Assembly: GCF_029360805.1 (NCBI RefSeq)
Contig: NZ_JARKNC010000008.1
Location: 248,001 to 312,000, forward strand
DNA: 64,000 nucleotides
Source: Daejeonella sp. JGW-45
Lineage (GTDB): Bacteria > Bacteroidota > Bacteroidia > Sphingobacteriales > Sphingobacteriaceae
Direction of reading: 5' to 3'
Made by a program: the position numbers and the translations under genes. This document shows, piece by piece, positions 15,815-24,149 of this stretch (positions are counted from its first letter, which is position 1; the number at the start of each line of letters is the position of its first letter). The notes below the pieces were generated by a model that made no database searches, was not told the origin of the DNA, and saw only the letters and a list, made by a program, of their open reading frames with translations.

Positions 15815-18100
15815 TTATTTGATCGTTAGTCTCAAGCCCAGGAAACCGCGAATCCCCTGGTTAGGCGCGTAAACGTATCCCGGATCAAAAGTTAATCCAT
15901 AGGGATTTGAAGGAGTAGGAATAACGTTGCCTGACGCATCGGTTTGCACGCCTTTATCAAACGGGTCTTGACTTCTCGCAATCAGGAAAGGTTCCGATCT
16001 GCCGGGCGTCCAGTTAAGGAGATTTTTAATTCCCCCATATATTTCAAGTTGATTCATGCCGGAGTAAGTAAACTGAATGTTTTGCAGGCTCCAAACGGGA
16101 GACAATCCCTTCCTGGGATCATTATTACTTAACCGCGGCAGACGCATCGGTCCGTAGATGTTACCAGTGTAATCTATTCCTAGATTTAACTTCTCCAGCT
16201 TATAAGAAATGCCCCAGGTTCCGGTCCATTTTTCGGTAAGCATTGGCCTCATTCTTTGCCTTGCTATATTATCCTTTGAGAAAACATCCAACAAGGAACC
16301 ACCGGCAAGAATTTTCAAACCGTTGGCAAATACCATGTCAAAATTAGAGCTGATACCGCGTGAAACCGCGTACCCACTCAGATTACTGTAAATGATCTGG
16401 TTTGCATTGCTTAAGTAATCTGGGATAATTTGATTGTTAAAGTGAGTATACCATGCCGATAGGTCTACGTTTATAAAACTTCCGCTGGTAAAATAGATCT
16501 TCTTAATGAAGTTGAGGTTGGCATTATAACTTCTTTCGGGCTCCAGCTTTTCTGTCACAATCACTTCGCGTGAACCTGTGAGAGCGGCATGCTCTTCAGT
16601 AAAAAGACTAACGACCCTAAAGCCTGTTCCAGCGTTAAGACGAAGTATATTGTTATCATTCAGAACCCATTTGTACGCAATTCTCGGCGTCAGAATGTTT
16701 CCGTGGACAGAATTGTAGTCATAACGCATACCAAGCAATACTTTATGCTGCCCGCTCAAAGCTATTTCGTCCTGAACAAAAACTCCCGGCAGCCAAACTT
16801 TATCAACGTTATTGACGCCGTTGGGCAAAGCCGTGGCTGGCGTATTATCGTCATACATCGTATAACGAAGGGCCGTTCCAAAAAGCAGGTCGTGGCTTTT
16901 TATCTTCTTATCCCAGCTTAACTGGCCGAATGCGATCTTCTGCCGGGCGCCGTAGATAGTACTCCCGTAAACCGAGTTTTGGGCGTGGTCATTTAAGGAA
17001 AAAGCCAGAGTCATCGATTCCCGCACTGGAAGCTGGTAAGACCCCAGAAGTTCCCAGCGGTTTGTATAGATGCTCTCAGCATAACGGTCCGAACCTCCCC
17101 GGTAGGATGGATTCCATGTGACATCCCCGCCCCATCTGTCTTCGTAATTATACCTGGCAGCAAGGCTAAACTGGCGGTTCTCAGGACGGGCAAAATTCCA
17201 TTTTTGAAAAAGCGAAATCCGGTCCTGCTGGGTTACATCCGTGAAATTATCGCCATTCTTATCTATACGATTACCGTATTTAAAATAGTTAATTCCCGTC
17301 AGAACTTCTGTCTTTTTACCAGCCTGAAATCTAAACCCAAGGTCCGTGTTCATTTCTCCCCAGGAGGTAGTGAAAACATCTCCCGAAAATGCCGGGGCAT
17401 TCCGAGGCTTACGGGTGATGATATTAATCAGGCCGCCTACTGCCTCCGATCCATACAAAGAAGACGCGGGTCCTTTTACTATTTCCACACGTTCTATAAG
17501 CGCATTTGGTATGCCAGACAGCCCATAAACAGAAGACAACCCACTGACGATTGGCATACCATCAATTAGTATCATCGTGTAGGGACCTTCTAGGCCGTTA
17601 ATATGTATATCGCCGGTATTGCAGATATTACAGTTTAATTGCGGTCGCACACCATTAACATTCTGCAGCGCATCGAATACCGAAGGTGTCGGATTTTTCC
17701 TGAAAAATGCCGGGCTGTAAACTTCCACAGGCACCGGACTGGCAAGGCGGCTGACCTCCTTCATCGTACCTGTTACAACCACTTCGTCCAGGGACGAGGC
17801 ATCCTGCTTTACAAGAAGAAAATCTGCTCGTAAAACCTGACCGGCCTGCACTTCAACAGATTTGCTCTGTATTTTGTATCCGAGATATGATACCGAGATA
17901 ACATATTTGCCTGGTACTATCTCCTCCAGCCTGTACCTCCCGGCCGAGTCTGTTGACGTCCCATATTTTGAGTTATTGACAGAAATAGTGGCAAAAGAAA
18001 TAGGCTCCGAAGAGGAAACAGTACCATAAACACCGCCGTTCTGCCCGGCGGCCGATAATGAGTGAAACAGCGCAAATACAAGTAAGATTTGAAACCTCAT
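15815..18100 (-). CDS. TonB-dependent receptor, candidate metal importer
   Basis: A 761-residue outer-membrane receptor. It has a signal peptide (to about AAGQ, residue 20), a CarboxypepD_reg-like domain (21-100), a TonB-box-like DEVVVTGTMKE at 105-115, a plug domain and a 22-strand barrel ending in the typical aromatic-poor GFLGLRLTIK. The plug carries Cys157 and Cys160 in QLNCNICNTGDIHING, a conserved sub-family motif that could bind a metal. A perfect 18-bp palindrome, shared with the mntR promoter, lies in its promoter. Manganese or iron import is therefore the best guess; a chelate is equally possible. Confidence 0.88.
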   Translation of the reverse strand: MRFQILLVFALFHSLSAAGQNGGVYGTVSSSEPISFATISVNNSKYGTSTDSAGRYRLEEIVPGKYVISVSYLGYKIQSKSVEVQAGQVLRADFLLVKQDASSLDEVVVTGTMKEVSRLASPVPVEVYSPAFFRKNPTPSVFDALQNVNGVRPQLNCNICNTGDIHINGLEGPYTMILIDGMPIVSGLSSVYGLSGIPNALIERVEIVKGPASSLYGSEAVGGLINIITRKPRNAPAFSGDVFTTSWGEMNTDLGFRFQAGKKTEVLTGINYFKYGNRIDKNGDNFTDVTQQDRISLFQKWNFARPENRQFSLAARYNYEDRWGGDVTWNPSYRGGSDRYAESIYTNRWELLGSYQLPVRESMTLAFSLNDHAQNSVYGSTIYGARQKIAFGQLSWDKKIKSHDLLFGTALRYTMYDDNTPATALPNGVNNVDKVWLPGVFVQDEIALSGQHKVLLGMRYDYNSVHGNILTPRIAYKWVLNDNNILRLNAGTGFRVVSLFTEEHAALTGSREVIVTEKLEPERSYNANLNFIKKIYFTSGSFINVDLSAWYTHFNNQIIPDYLSNANQIIYSNLSGYAVSRGISSNFDMVFANGLKILAGGSLLDVFSKDNIARQRMRPMLTEKWTGTWGISYKLEKLNLGIDYTGNIYGPMRLPRLSNNDPRKGLSPVWSLQNIQFTYSGMNQLEIYGGIKNLLNWTPGRSEPFLIARSQDPFDKGVQTDASGNVIPTPSNPYGLTFDPGYVYAPNQGIRGFLGLRLTIK

Positions 18101-18145
18101 AAATTAGATCAATAAAAAAAACTCATCAGCTAATTTAATATCATG

Positions 18146-18163
18146 AATTAGATTAACAAAAAT
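18146..18163. promoter_or_regulatory. Possible second, weaker operator
   Basis: Contains TTAGATTAA (18148-18156), nine consecutive matches to the operator, exactly 22 bp (two helical turns) from the main site. It matches at 12 of 18 positions and overlaps the -7 element. Confidence 0.35.
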
Positions 18164-18164
18164 A
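18157..18164 (-). promoter_or_regulatory. -7 promoter element of the TonB receptor operon
   Basis: TATTTTTG on the minus strand, 57 nt before the start codon and 3 bp from the palindromic operator. Confidence 0.55.
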
Positions 18165-18167
18165 CAA

Positions 18168-18185
18168 TTTTAGATTAATCTAAAA
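18168..18185. promoter_or_regulatory. Perfect 18-bp palindromic operator
   Basis: TTTTAGATTAATCTAAAA is identical to its reverse complement. It lies between the -33 and -7 positions of the TonB receptor promoter. The same sequence with two changes is in the mntR promoter, so MntR binding is the simplest explanation. Confidence 0.7.
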
Positions 18186-18257
18186 AAATAAATATATTGA
18201 TTTAATCATGTCAATTCGACTTGTCAGAATTCTTTCTGATATTTGTGTTTAAACACA

Positions 18258-18707
18258 ATGGGAAGCGGGATAAACATAAAGAACAAAAGAGCGCATTTTG
18301 AGTATCATATACTCGAAACTTATACTGCGGGAATGAAGCTTCTGGGTACCGAAATAAAATCTATTCGCGAGGGCAAAGCGGATATCAATGACGCCTTCTG
18401 CGCATTTCTTGACGGCCATTTATATGTTCGTAACATGCAGATAGCAGAATATTCGCATGGATCTTTTTATAACCATGAAGCAAAGCGCGACCGGGCATTG
18501 TTGCTTAACAAGAAGGAAATCTCAAAGCTGCGATCGAAAATCGAAGAGAAAGGTTTTACGATAATACCGTTAAAGATATTTACGAGCGAACGTGGTTTTG
18601 CCAAACTGGAGATCGGTCTGGCGCAGGGTAAAAAGATCTATGACAAACGCGAGACGCTAAAAGACAGGGATGCTAAAGTAGAAATGGCGAGAGCCATGAA
18701 GCGTTAA
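18258..18707 (+). CDS. smpB: SsrA-binding protein
   Basis: A 149-residue SmpB, the tmRNA partner in trans-translation that rescues stalled ribosomes. The family pattern is clear: NKRAHFEYHILETYTAGMKLLGTE, then IREGKADINDAF, and a basic C-terminal tail (YDKRETLKDRDAKVEMARAMKR). The ATG at 18258 is used because a TTG at 18243 is part of a near-consensus -7 element (GATATTTG, 18238-18245). It diverges from the TonB receptor; the palindromic operator lies 73 bp upstream of its start, so a small effect on smpB cannot be excluded. Confidence 0.95.
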   Translation: MGSGINIKNKRAHFEYHILETYTAGMKLLGTEIKSIREGKADINDAFCAFLDGHLYVRNMQIAEYSHGSFYNHEAKRDRALLLNKKEISKLRSKIEEKGFTIIPLKIFTSERGFAKLEIGLAQGKKIYDKRETLKDRDAKVEMARAMKR

Positions 18708-18717
18708 CCGAAAGGTT

Positions 18718-19374
18718 TTACCATGCCTGTTCCCCCACCAACGGAACAAACCTAAAGGTGTCCAGAACGATCTTCTCGTAATCATTCTCCCCTGCTCTTA
18801 ATACAGTGATCATTTTTTGAGATTTTTCATCGCCGACAGGAATTACAAGAATACCACCTATTTTCAATTGCTTAAGCAATACTTGCGGCACCAGAGGCGC
18901 TCCGGCAGTAACAATTATCTTATCATAAGGTGCATGTTCTGCAATACCTTTGGAACCATCTCCAAAAAAGAATTCGGCCTTGTAACCTATATGGGGCAAC
19001 ACCTGGCTTGTCCGGTTATAAAGATTTTCCTGGCGTTCGATTGTATAAACTTTGGCACCCAGTTCAAGCAGGATACATGTTTGATAACCCGACCCCGTTC
19101 CTATTTCGAGGACTTTATCCCCCTTCTTTACATGAAGTAATTCCGTCTGGTAAGCTACGGTATACGGCTGCGATATGGTTTGCCCGTCGCCTATTGGAAA
19201 AGCAATATCCTTATAAGCTTGTTCCCAGAACGTTTCATCGAAAAAATAATGACGAGGGACTTTACCTATCGCTTTCAGTACTCTTTCATCATTTATTCCC
19301 CGGTCTCTCAGCTTTTCGACCAACTTCTTACGGGCTCCCCTTTCTCGGTAATTATCGACTAACTTATGTGCCAT
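18718..19374 (-). CDS. pcm: Protein-L-isoaspartate O-methyltransferase
   Basis: A 218-residue SAM-dependent enzyme that repairs isoaspartyl residues. The signature GDGQTISQPYTVAYQTELL, the SAM loop VLEIGTGSGYQT and the post-motif IVTAGAPLVPQVLLKQLKIGG are all present. It converges on smpB with a 10-bp gap. A one-mismatch -7 element (TACTTTTA, 19382-19389) lies just upstream of its start. Confidence 0.95.
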   Translation of the reverse strand: MAHKLVDNYRERGARKKLVEKLRDRGINDERVLKAIGKVPRHYFFDETFWEQAYKDIAFPIGDGQTISQPYTVAYQTELLHVKKGDKVLEIGTGSGYQTCILLELGAKVYTIERQENLYNRTSQVLPHIGYKAEFFFGDGSKGIAEHAPYDKIIVTAGAPLVPQVLLKQLKIGGILVIPVGDEKSQKMITVLRAGENDYEKIVLDTFRFVPLVGEQAW

Positions 19375-19540
19375 TCCGGTGTAAAAGTAGGTTTAAGGTT
19401 GGATATTGGGAATTAATTTTGAAAAGGATTGAGCCTGGAAATCCGGGCCGGAGAGTGAAGTCTGAGATTCACAGCCTAAGGTATAATTACATATTGCCAG
19501 TTAACGATCAATTTATTCAGCCACAGATAGGGCCACTATC

Positions 19541-22024
19541 TCAATAGGGATCCACATCTGTCTGAATATACACACCTTTATTAGCAGGATCCGCGTCAAA
19601 TGCAGAAAGTATGTCGCGCAGTGCATCCTTTATCTTCTGTATAGATATACCTTCTTTCTCGACTTTTATAAGAATGGTTTGAATATAATAATTCCTGATC
19701 CGACCTATCAGTGGTGTTTCGGGCCCAAGTACCCGGTCGGCAAACTGCGCTCGGAGTATGCCTGCGAGCGAGGCCGCAATAATTACCAACTTTGAAGAAT
19801 CTTTATGTTTAACGTCCAGTTGGATAAGACGGTATAAAGGCGGGTAATGGAAGTTTCTTCTCTCCAGTATTTCTGTGTCAAACATTTCCTCATAATCACT
19901 TTTAATAACCTGGCTTATCACCCTATGAGTGGTATCGTATGCCTGAATGATCACTTTGCCCTGCTTCACCCGTCGGCCAGCACGGCCGGAAACCTGCGAC
20001 AATAATTGAAAGCTTCTTTCGAAGGCCCGGAAATCAGGATAGTTTAACATGCTGTCTGCGCTGATAATCCCAATAGTCGTTACGTTTCCAAAGTCAAGCC
20101 CCTTAGCTACCATTTGAGTTCCCACAAGAATGTCTATCCGCCCCTCTTCAAAATCATTCAGCAGTACCTGAAAGCTATTACGGGAACGTGTAGAATCAAG
20201 ATCCATCCGGGCAATACGCGCGTTCTCGAACAGCATTTGAAGTTCATCTTCGATCTTCTCAGTGCCAAATCCTCTCTGTTCGATTTTTGCCGACCCGCAG
20301 GCAGGACATAGGTTTAAAACCTCCTGCCTGTAGCCGCAATAATGACAATGAAGTTTAGCGCTGCTTTTATGAAAGGTCAGGCTTACATCACAGTTGATGC
20401 ATTTTGGCGTATAACCACAGGTAGCGCACAACAAAACAGGTGTATAACCCCGCCGATTCTGAAACAGTATAATCTGTTCCTTTCTGAATAAAGCCTCACG
20501 GATCTCTTTTATGAGCACAGAAGTGAAATGAGACTGCATCGTTTTGCGCTTCGTCTCTTCGGCAATACTTACTACTTCAATTAGAGGTGACTGCACTCCT
20601 CCATATCTTCCCTTCAGGCTTACTATGCCATACTTTTTGATTTTTGCATTATAAAAGCTCTCCAGGCTGGGCGTTGCTGATCCAAGAATTATTTTTGCTT
20701 TGTGCAGGTGAGCAAGATACACTGCTGTGTCCCGTGCATGATATCTGGGAGCCGGGTCATACTGTTTATAAGAAGACTCGTGCTCCTCATCAACAATAAT
20801 CAAACCCAGGTTTTGAAAGGGAAGGAATATCGAGGATCTGGCGCCCAAAACTATCTTATATTCACCCTTAAGCACTTTCTGCCAGACCTCGGCCCGCTCG
20901 GCATCGCTAAATTTAGAATGATATATACCAATCTGATTGCCGAAATATTGGCGAAGTCTTTCAATAACCTGGGTGGTGAGAGCTATTTCCGGCAACAGAT
21001 AGAGCGTTTGCCGCTCATCTAATATCATTTGTTCAATTAAACGAATATAGATGAGCGTTTTCCCCGAGGAGGTTTCGCCGTGGAGCAATACCACATCTTT
21101 ATCCGACAATTCCTTTTGAACCTGCTCTAATGCAATCTGCTGCGCTTCATTAAGTTTAAACTGCAAAAACGTCTCAATTTCTTCACTGCTTAAACGGCTT
21201 ACTACCTTATTTTCCTGTACAAAGATTTCCTTATCAATCAAAGACTTTAAAATTGCCGCACTACTCCCGCTTGCCTCTATCAGATCTGTCTTAGAGATCG
21301 TTTCCTGCTGTCTTTCCAGCTTATAATACGCTAAAAGAAGTTCAAGCTGCTTAGGTGCCCGTTCCAGAATTTCGAATAAACCCCTGCGATTATCCGGCTC
21401 ATTATAAAAGGAATTCAGAGTTATAAAGGCCTTCTTCCGGGGCTTAAACTTCTCAGTGATCTCCTCCGAAATGATGATAATATTTCTTTCAAACAACGCC
21501 CGAAGAAGTGGAAAAACAGTTTTTTGACCGAGAAGCTTACTGATCTCGCTGACCCGCAGCTCTGAATGTAATTCCAACGCATCAAGTATCAGGAATTCCT
21601 TATCTGAAAGAAGTGTTTTGTCGACTTCAGCAGATTGATTTAACCTCACTCTTGTTTCACTGGCGAGCTTTAAAGCCGCGGGCAAAGCTGCCTGCATTAC
21701 TTCTCCTAAATGACATAGATAATATTCCGAAATCCATTTCCACATCACCAGTTGAAACTCATTAACAACCGGCTCCTCGTCAAGAACATCAATTATATAT
21801 TTTGCCTCGTATAGTGACGGCGGCGTTTCTGATATCAGAAAAACAATGGCTGTGTATATCTTGCTTTTTCCAAACTGAACAACCACACGTTTCCCAACAC
21901 CAACCTGCTCTGACATCTCAACTGGAACCCGGTATGTATATGTTTTAGAGATAGCAAGTGGTAAGATAACTTCCACAAAAATCGTTTTCCGCGCGTTACC
22001 TTGCGTTTCGAAAAATTCGAGCAT
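19541..22024 (-). CDS. priA: Primosomal protein N' (replication restart helicase)
   Basis: An 827-residue 3'-to-5' DNA helicase that reloads the replisome at stalled forks. An N-terminal 3'-end-binding domain (FVEVILPLAISKTYTYRVP) precedes the helicase core with Walker A GETSSGKT and Walker B DEEH. Eight cysteines in four CxxC pairs (CATC, CINC, CHYC, CPAC) form the two zinc sites. The C-terminal helicase motif has QVSGRAGR. Its start codon overlaps the stop of the DUF423 gene by one base (TAATG). Confidence 0.96.
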   Translation of the reverse strand: MLEFFETQGNARKTIFVEVILPLAISKTYTYRVPVEMSEQVGVGKRVVVQFGKSKIYTAIVFLISETPPSLYEAKYIIDVLDEEPVVNEFQLVMWKWISEYYLCHLGEVMQAALPAALKLASETRVRLNQSAEVDKTLLSDKEFLILDALELHSELRVSEISKLLGQKTVFPLLRALFERNIIIISEEITEKFKPRKKAFITLNSFYNEPDNRRGLFEILERAPKQLELLLAYYKLERQQETISKTDLIEASGSSAAILKSLIDKEIFVQENKVVSRLSSEEIETFLQFKLNEAQQIALEQVQKELSDKDVVLLHGETSSGKTLIYIRLIEQMILDERQTLYLLPEIALTTQVIERLRQYFGNQIGIYHSKFSDAERAEVWQKVLKGEYKIVLGARSSIFLPFQNLGLIIVDEEHESSYKQYDPAPRYHARDTAVYLAHLHKAKIILGSATPSLESFYNAKIKKYGIVSLKGRYGGVQSPLIEVVSIAEETKRKTMQSHFTSVLIKEIREALFRKEQIILFQNRRGYTPVLLCATCGYTPKCINCDVSLTFHKSSAKLHCHYCGYRQEVLNLCPACGSAKIEQRGFGTEKIEDELQMLFENARIARMDLDSTRSRNSFQVLLNDFEEGRIDILVGTQMVAKGLDFGNVTTIGIISADSMLNYPDFRAFERSFQLLSQVSGRAGRRVKQGKVIIQAYDTTHRVISQVIKSDYEEMFDTEILERRNFHYPPLYRLIQLDVKHKDSSKLVIIAASLAGILRAQFADRVLGPETPLIGRIRNYYIQTILIKVEKEGISIQKIKDALRDILSAFDADPANKGVYIQTDVDPY

Positions 22025-22410
22025 TATTTATTCTTAACCGTAGCTACAAGAAGACTGACCCAGCCCAGGATAAAGAACACTCCACCAATTGGGGTTACAG
22101 GACCAAGAACGGCTGTGTCAGTTATATTTAGGTAATCCTTTAGCGACAAGAGATAAAGGGATCCCGAGAACAGCAGGATACCAAACGTAAAAAACCATGA
22201 AGCTGCGTTAATTGCCCTGCTTTTAAACCGGGAAAAAGTTGCCAGGAAAAGTAAGGCTAATGTATGATAGAACTGATATTGAACAGCTGTCTCCCAGGTA
22301 TTTAATTGTGCTTCAGAAATTATGGTCTTTAATCCATGAGCGCCGAATGCTCCTAATACAACCGCCAGGATTCCGAATATAGAAGCGATAATAATTATCC
22401 GTTTGTTCAT
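22024..22410 (-). CDS. DUF423 family membrane protein
   Basis: A 128-residue inner-membrane protein with four predicted helices. The family signature is FGAHGLK at about 22-28, followed by NTWETAVQYQFYHTLALLF. DUF423 (E. coli YgdD) has no known function. It is translationally coupled to priA, although a functional link is not established. Confidence 0.88.
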   Translation of the reverse strand: MNKRIIIIASIFGILAVVLGAFGAHGLKTIISEAQLNTWETAVQYQFYHTLALLFLATFSRFKSRAINAASWFFTFGILLFSGSLYLLSLKDYLNITDTAVLGPVTPIGGVFFILGWVSLLVATVKNK

Positions 22411-22475
22411 ATTGTTGGATTAGATTGCTAATTTAACAAACCTGTTAGCAATTCTTCTGCAAAGGCTGAAAAATA

Positions 22476-22483
22476 TAATTTTG
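22476..22483 (+). promoter_or_regulatory. -7 promoter element
   Basis: TAATTTTG matches TAnnTTTG, 16 nt before the ATG at 22500. Confidence 0.5.
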
Positions 22484-22499
22484 CATAAAGGCCATATTA

Positions 22500-24125
22500 A
22501 TGAAAATTATACTTGGAGTTACAACAATCCTATTGCTCGCTGTATTTTCTGTAGCCTATCTCTATTTCTCCAATTTATCCGTTGACAGCCGCAGTAATGA
22601 TAAAGCCCTCTCCGGAATACCATCAAATGCTTCGGTAGTCTTTCACTTTGTCAACGACAAAGGGCTCTATGATATTTTCAAGGACTATCCGGTATTTAAT
22701 GATATTATCGGCGACAAAAGAAAGCTGGAGCTCTCCTGGTTGAAAGATCTTTTACTAAATAACGAAGACCTGTACATTTCTACCCAGGGTTTAAAAGTCT
22801 TTCTATCATTTCACCCTGATCAGGATGACAACTTTAACTTTCTTTGGTCTATGCCACAAAAAGCCAGCATGGAAGTTACCGAGATCAGCGATCTGATTAA
22901 AAAAGGAAATAACAATCAAACCAGAATAATATTACCGGGGTCATTGATTGAGGTTAGGAATAAACTGCTGGACAGACCATTTTATCTGGGTATCGACGGG
23001 AATATTATAAGAGGCAGTTTTGAGCAATCCTTGTTGACTGCCAGCATTGATCTGAAGTCAAAAAAACTAACACCTGAGTTTATCGAAGAGATTAATAATT
23101 CTCTAAATAAAGATAATGATGCGCTATCAAGCTTGTTTATCAACCACCAGGAGCCTGGATTTTTAGAACCCATATTCAAGCAAAAACCTATTAGCAACTT
23201 CGGCTTATTCAGCAGTTTTTCGGCGTACTCAAGCCTCAATTTAAACTACAAAAGCGATGCTTTGATGTTCAACGGAATTTCCAGGATAACTGAAAAGCAC
23301 GATGGATATTTAAATCTGTTTCTTCATCAAAAACCGGTACAAAACACTATAAAACGGATTATTCCCACTAATCTATCAAATGCAATATGCTATGGATTAT
23401 CCAGCTATGATCTTTTCAACAAAGACTTGAACCGCTTGTTCCGGAACAGAAAAGAGGATAAAGCATTGGAAGAAAAAATACAAGTGATCGTTAGCGAAAC
23501 CGGCATAAACCCAGATAGGGATATTAAAAAACTATGGGGCAACGAATTCAGTAATATCCAGCTATCCACCTACGAAAATCTGGCTGTAATGAGAATTTCC
23601 AACGGCCGCCAGTTACAATTCTACCTTGAGCCGTTGAGCTCATTCTATTCGGAATCTGTCCGAAAGATGAACTATGAAAGTCTCTTTTATTATTATTTTG
23701 GGGATCCATTGAAGAAATATGATAAACCATTTTTTGCTGTAACAGACAATCTGGTGATCATTTCCAATTCTCCGGGCACCGTACAACGGTTCCTCTCTGG
23801 TTACAATTCCAACAAGCTATTATTCGACAACGAGTCTTTTATACAATTCGATCAACTCGTAGCGGATCAAAGTAACATTTCGTTCCTGTTTCAATTCGAC
23901 AATTCCAAAAGCCTCCTGGGAAGCTTGTTGAAAAAACAATATTCTCAACTATTAACAAGCAAAGAACATGGCTTCAGAAATTTCTATGGTCTTTCATTTC
24001 AGCTTACCAGCAATACAACTCATTTCTTTACAAATTTCTATCTTGGATACAAAAACTCTTCAGCAGCTAAGTCTGATTCCCTCGTATATAGGGATAATGT
24101 TGCTGGTTTGGGTTCAACAAACTGA
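22500..24125 (+). CDS. Membrane-anchored envelope protein of unknown function
   Basis: A 541-residue protein with one N-terminal membrane segment (MKIILGVTTILLLAVFSVAYLYF) and a large extracytoplasmic part. The start of the mature part (GIPSNASVVFHFVNDKGLYDIF) and the region DNLVIISNSPGTVQRFLSGY resemble DUF3352-type proteins, but the match is weak. It contains one Cys and no clear catalytic motif. The gene is followed after 24 bp by a DUF5723 beta-barrel gene, so the pair probably forms one transcript and may work together in the envelope. Confidence 0.6.
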   Translation: MKIILGVTTILLLAVFSVAYLYFSNLSVDSRSNDKALSGIPSNASVVFHFVNDKGLYDIFKDYPVFNDIIGDKRKLELSWLKDLLLNNEDLYISTQGLKVFLSFHPDQDDNFNFLWSMPQKASMEVTEISDLIKKGNNNQTRIILPGSLIEVRNKLLDRPFYLGIDGNIIRGSFEQSLLTASIDLKSKKLTPEFIEEINNSLNKDNDALSSLFINHQEPGFLEPIFKQKPISNFGLFSSFSAYSSLNLNYKSDALMFNGISRITEKHDGYLNLFLHQKPVQNTIKRIIPTNLSNAICYGLSSYDLFNKDLNRLFRNRKEDKALEEKIQVIVSETGINPDRDIKKLWGNEFSNIQLSTYENLAVMRISNGRQLQFYLEPLSSFYSESVRKMNYESLFYYYFGDPLKKYDKPFFAVTDNLVIISNSPGTVQRFLSGYNSNKLLFDNESFIQFDQLVADQSNISFLFQFDNSKSLLGSLLKKQYSQLLTSKEHGFRNFYGLSFQLTSNTTHFFTNFYLGYKNSSAAKSDSLVYRDNVAGLGSTN

Positions 24126-24149
24126 ATTTAACACCCTGATCTTATTTTC

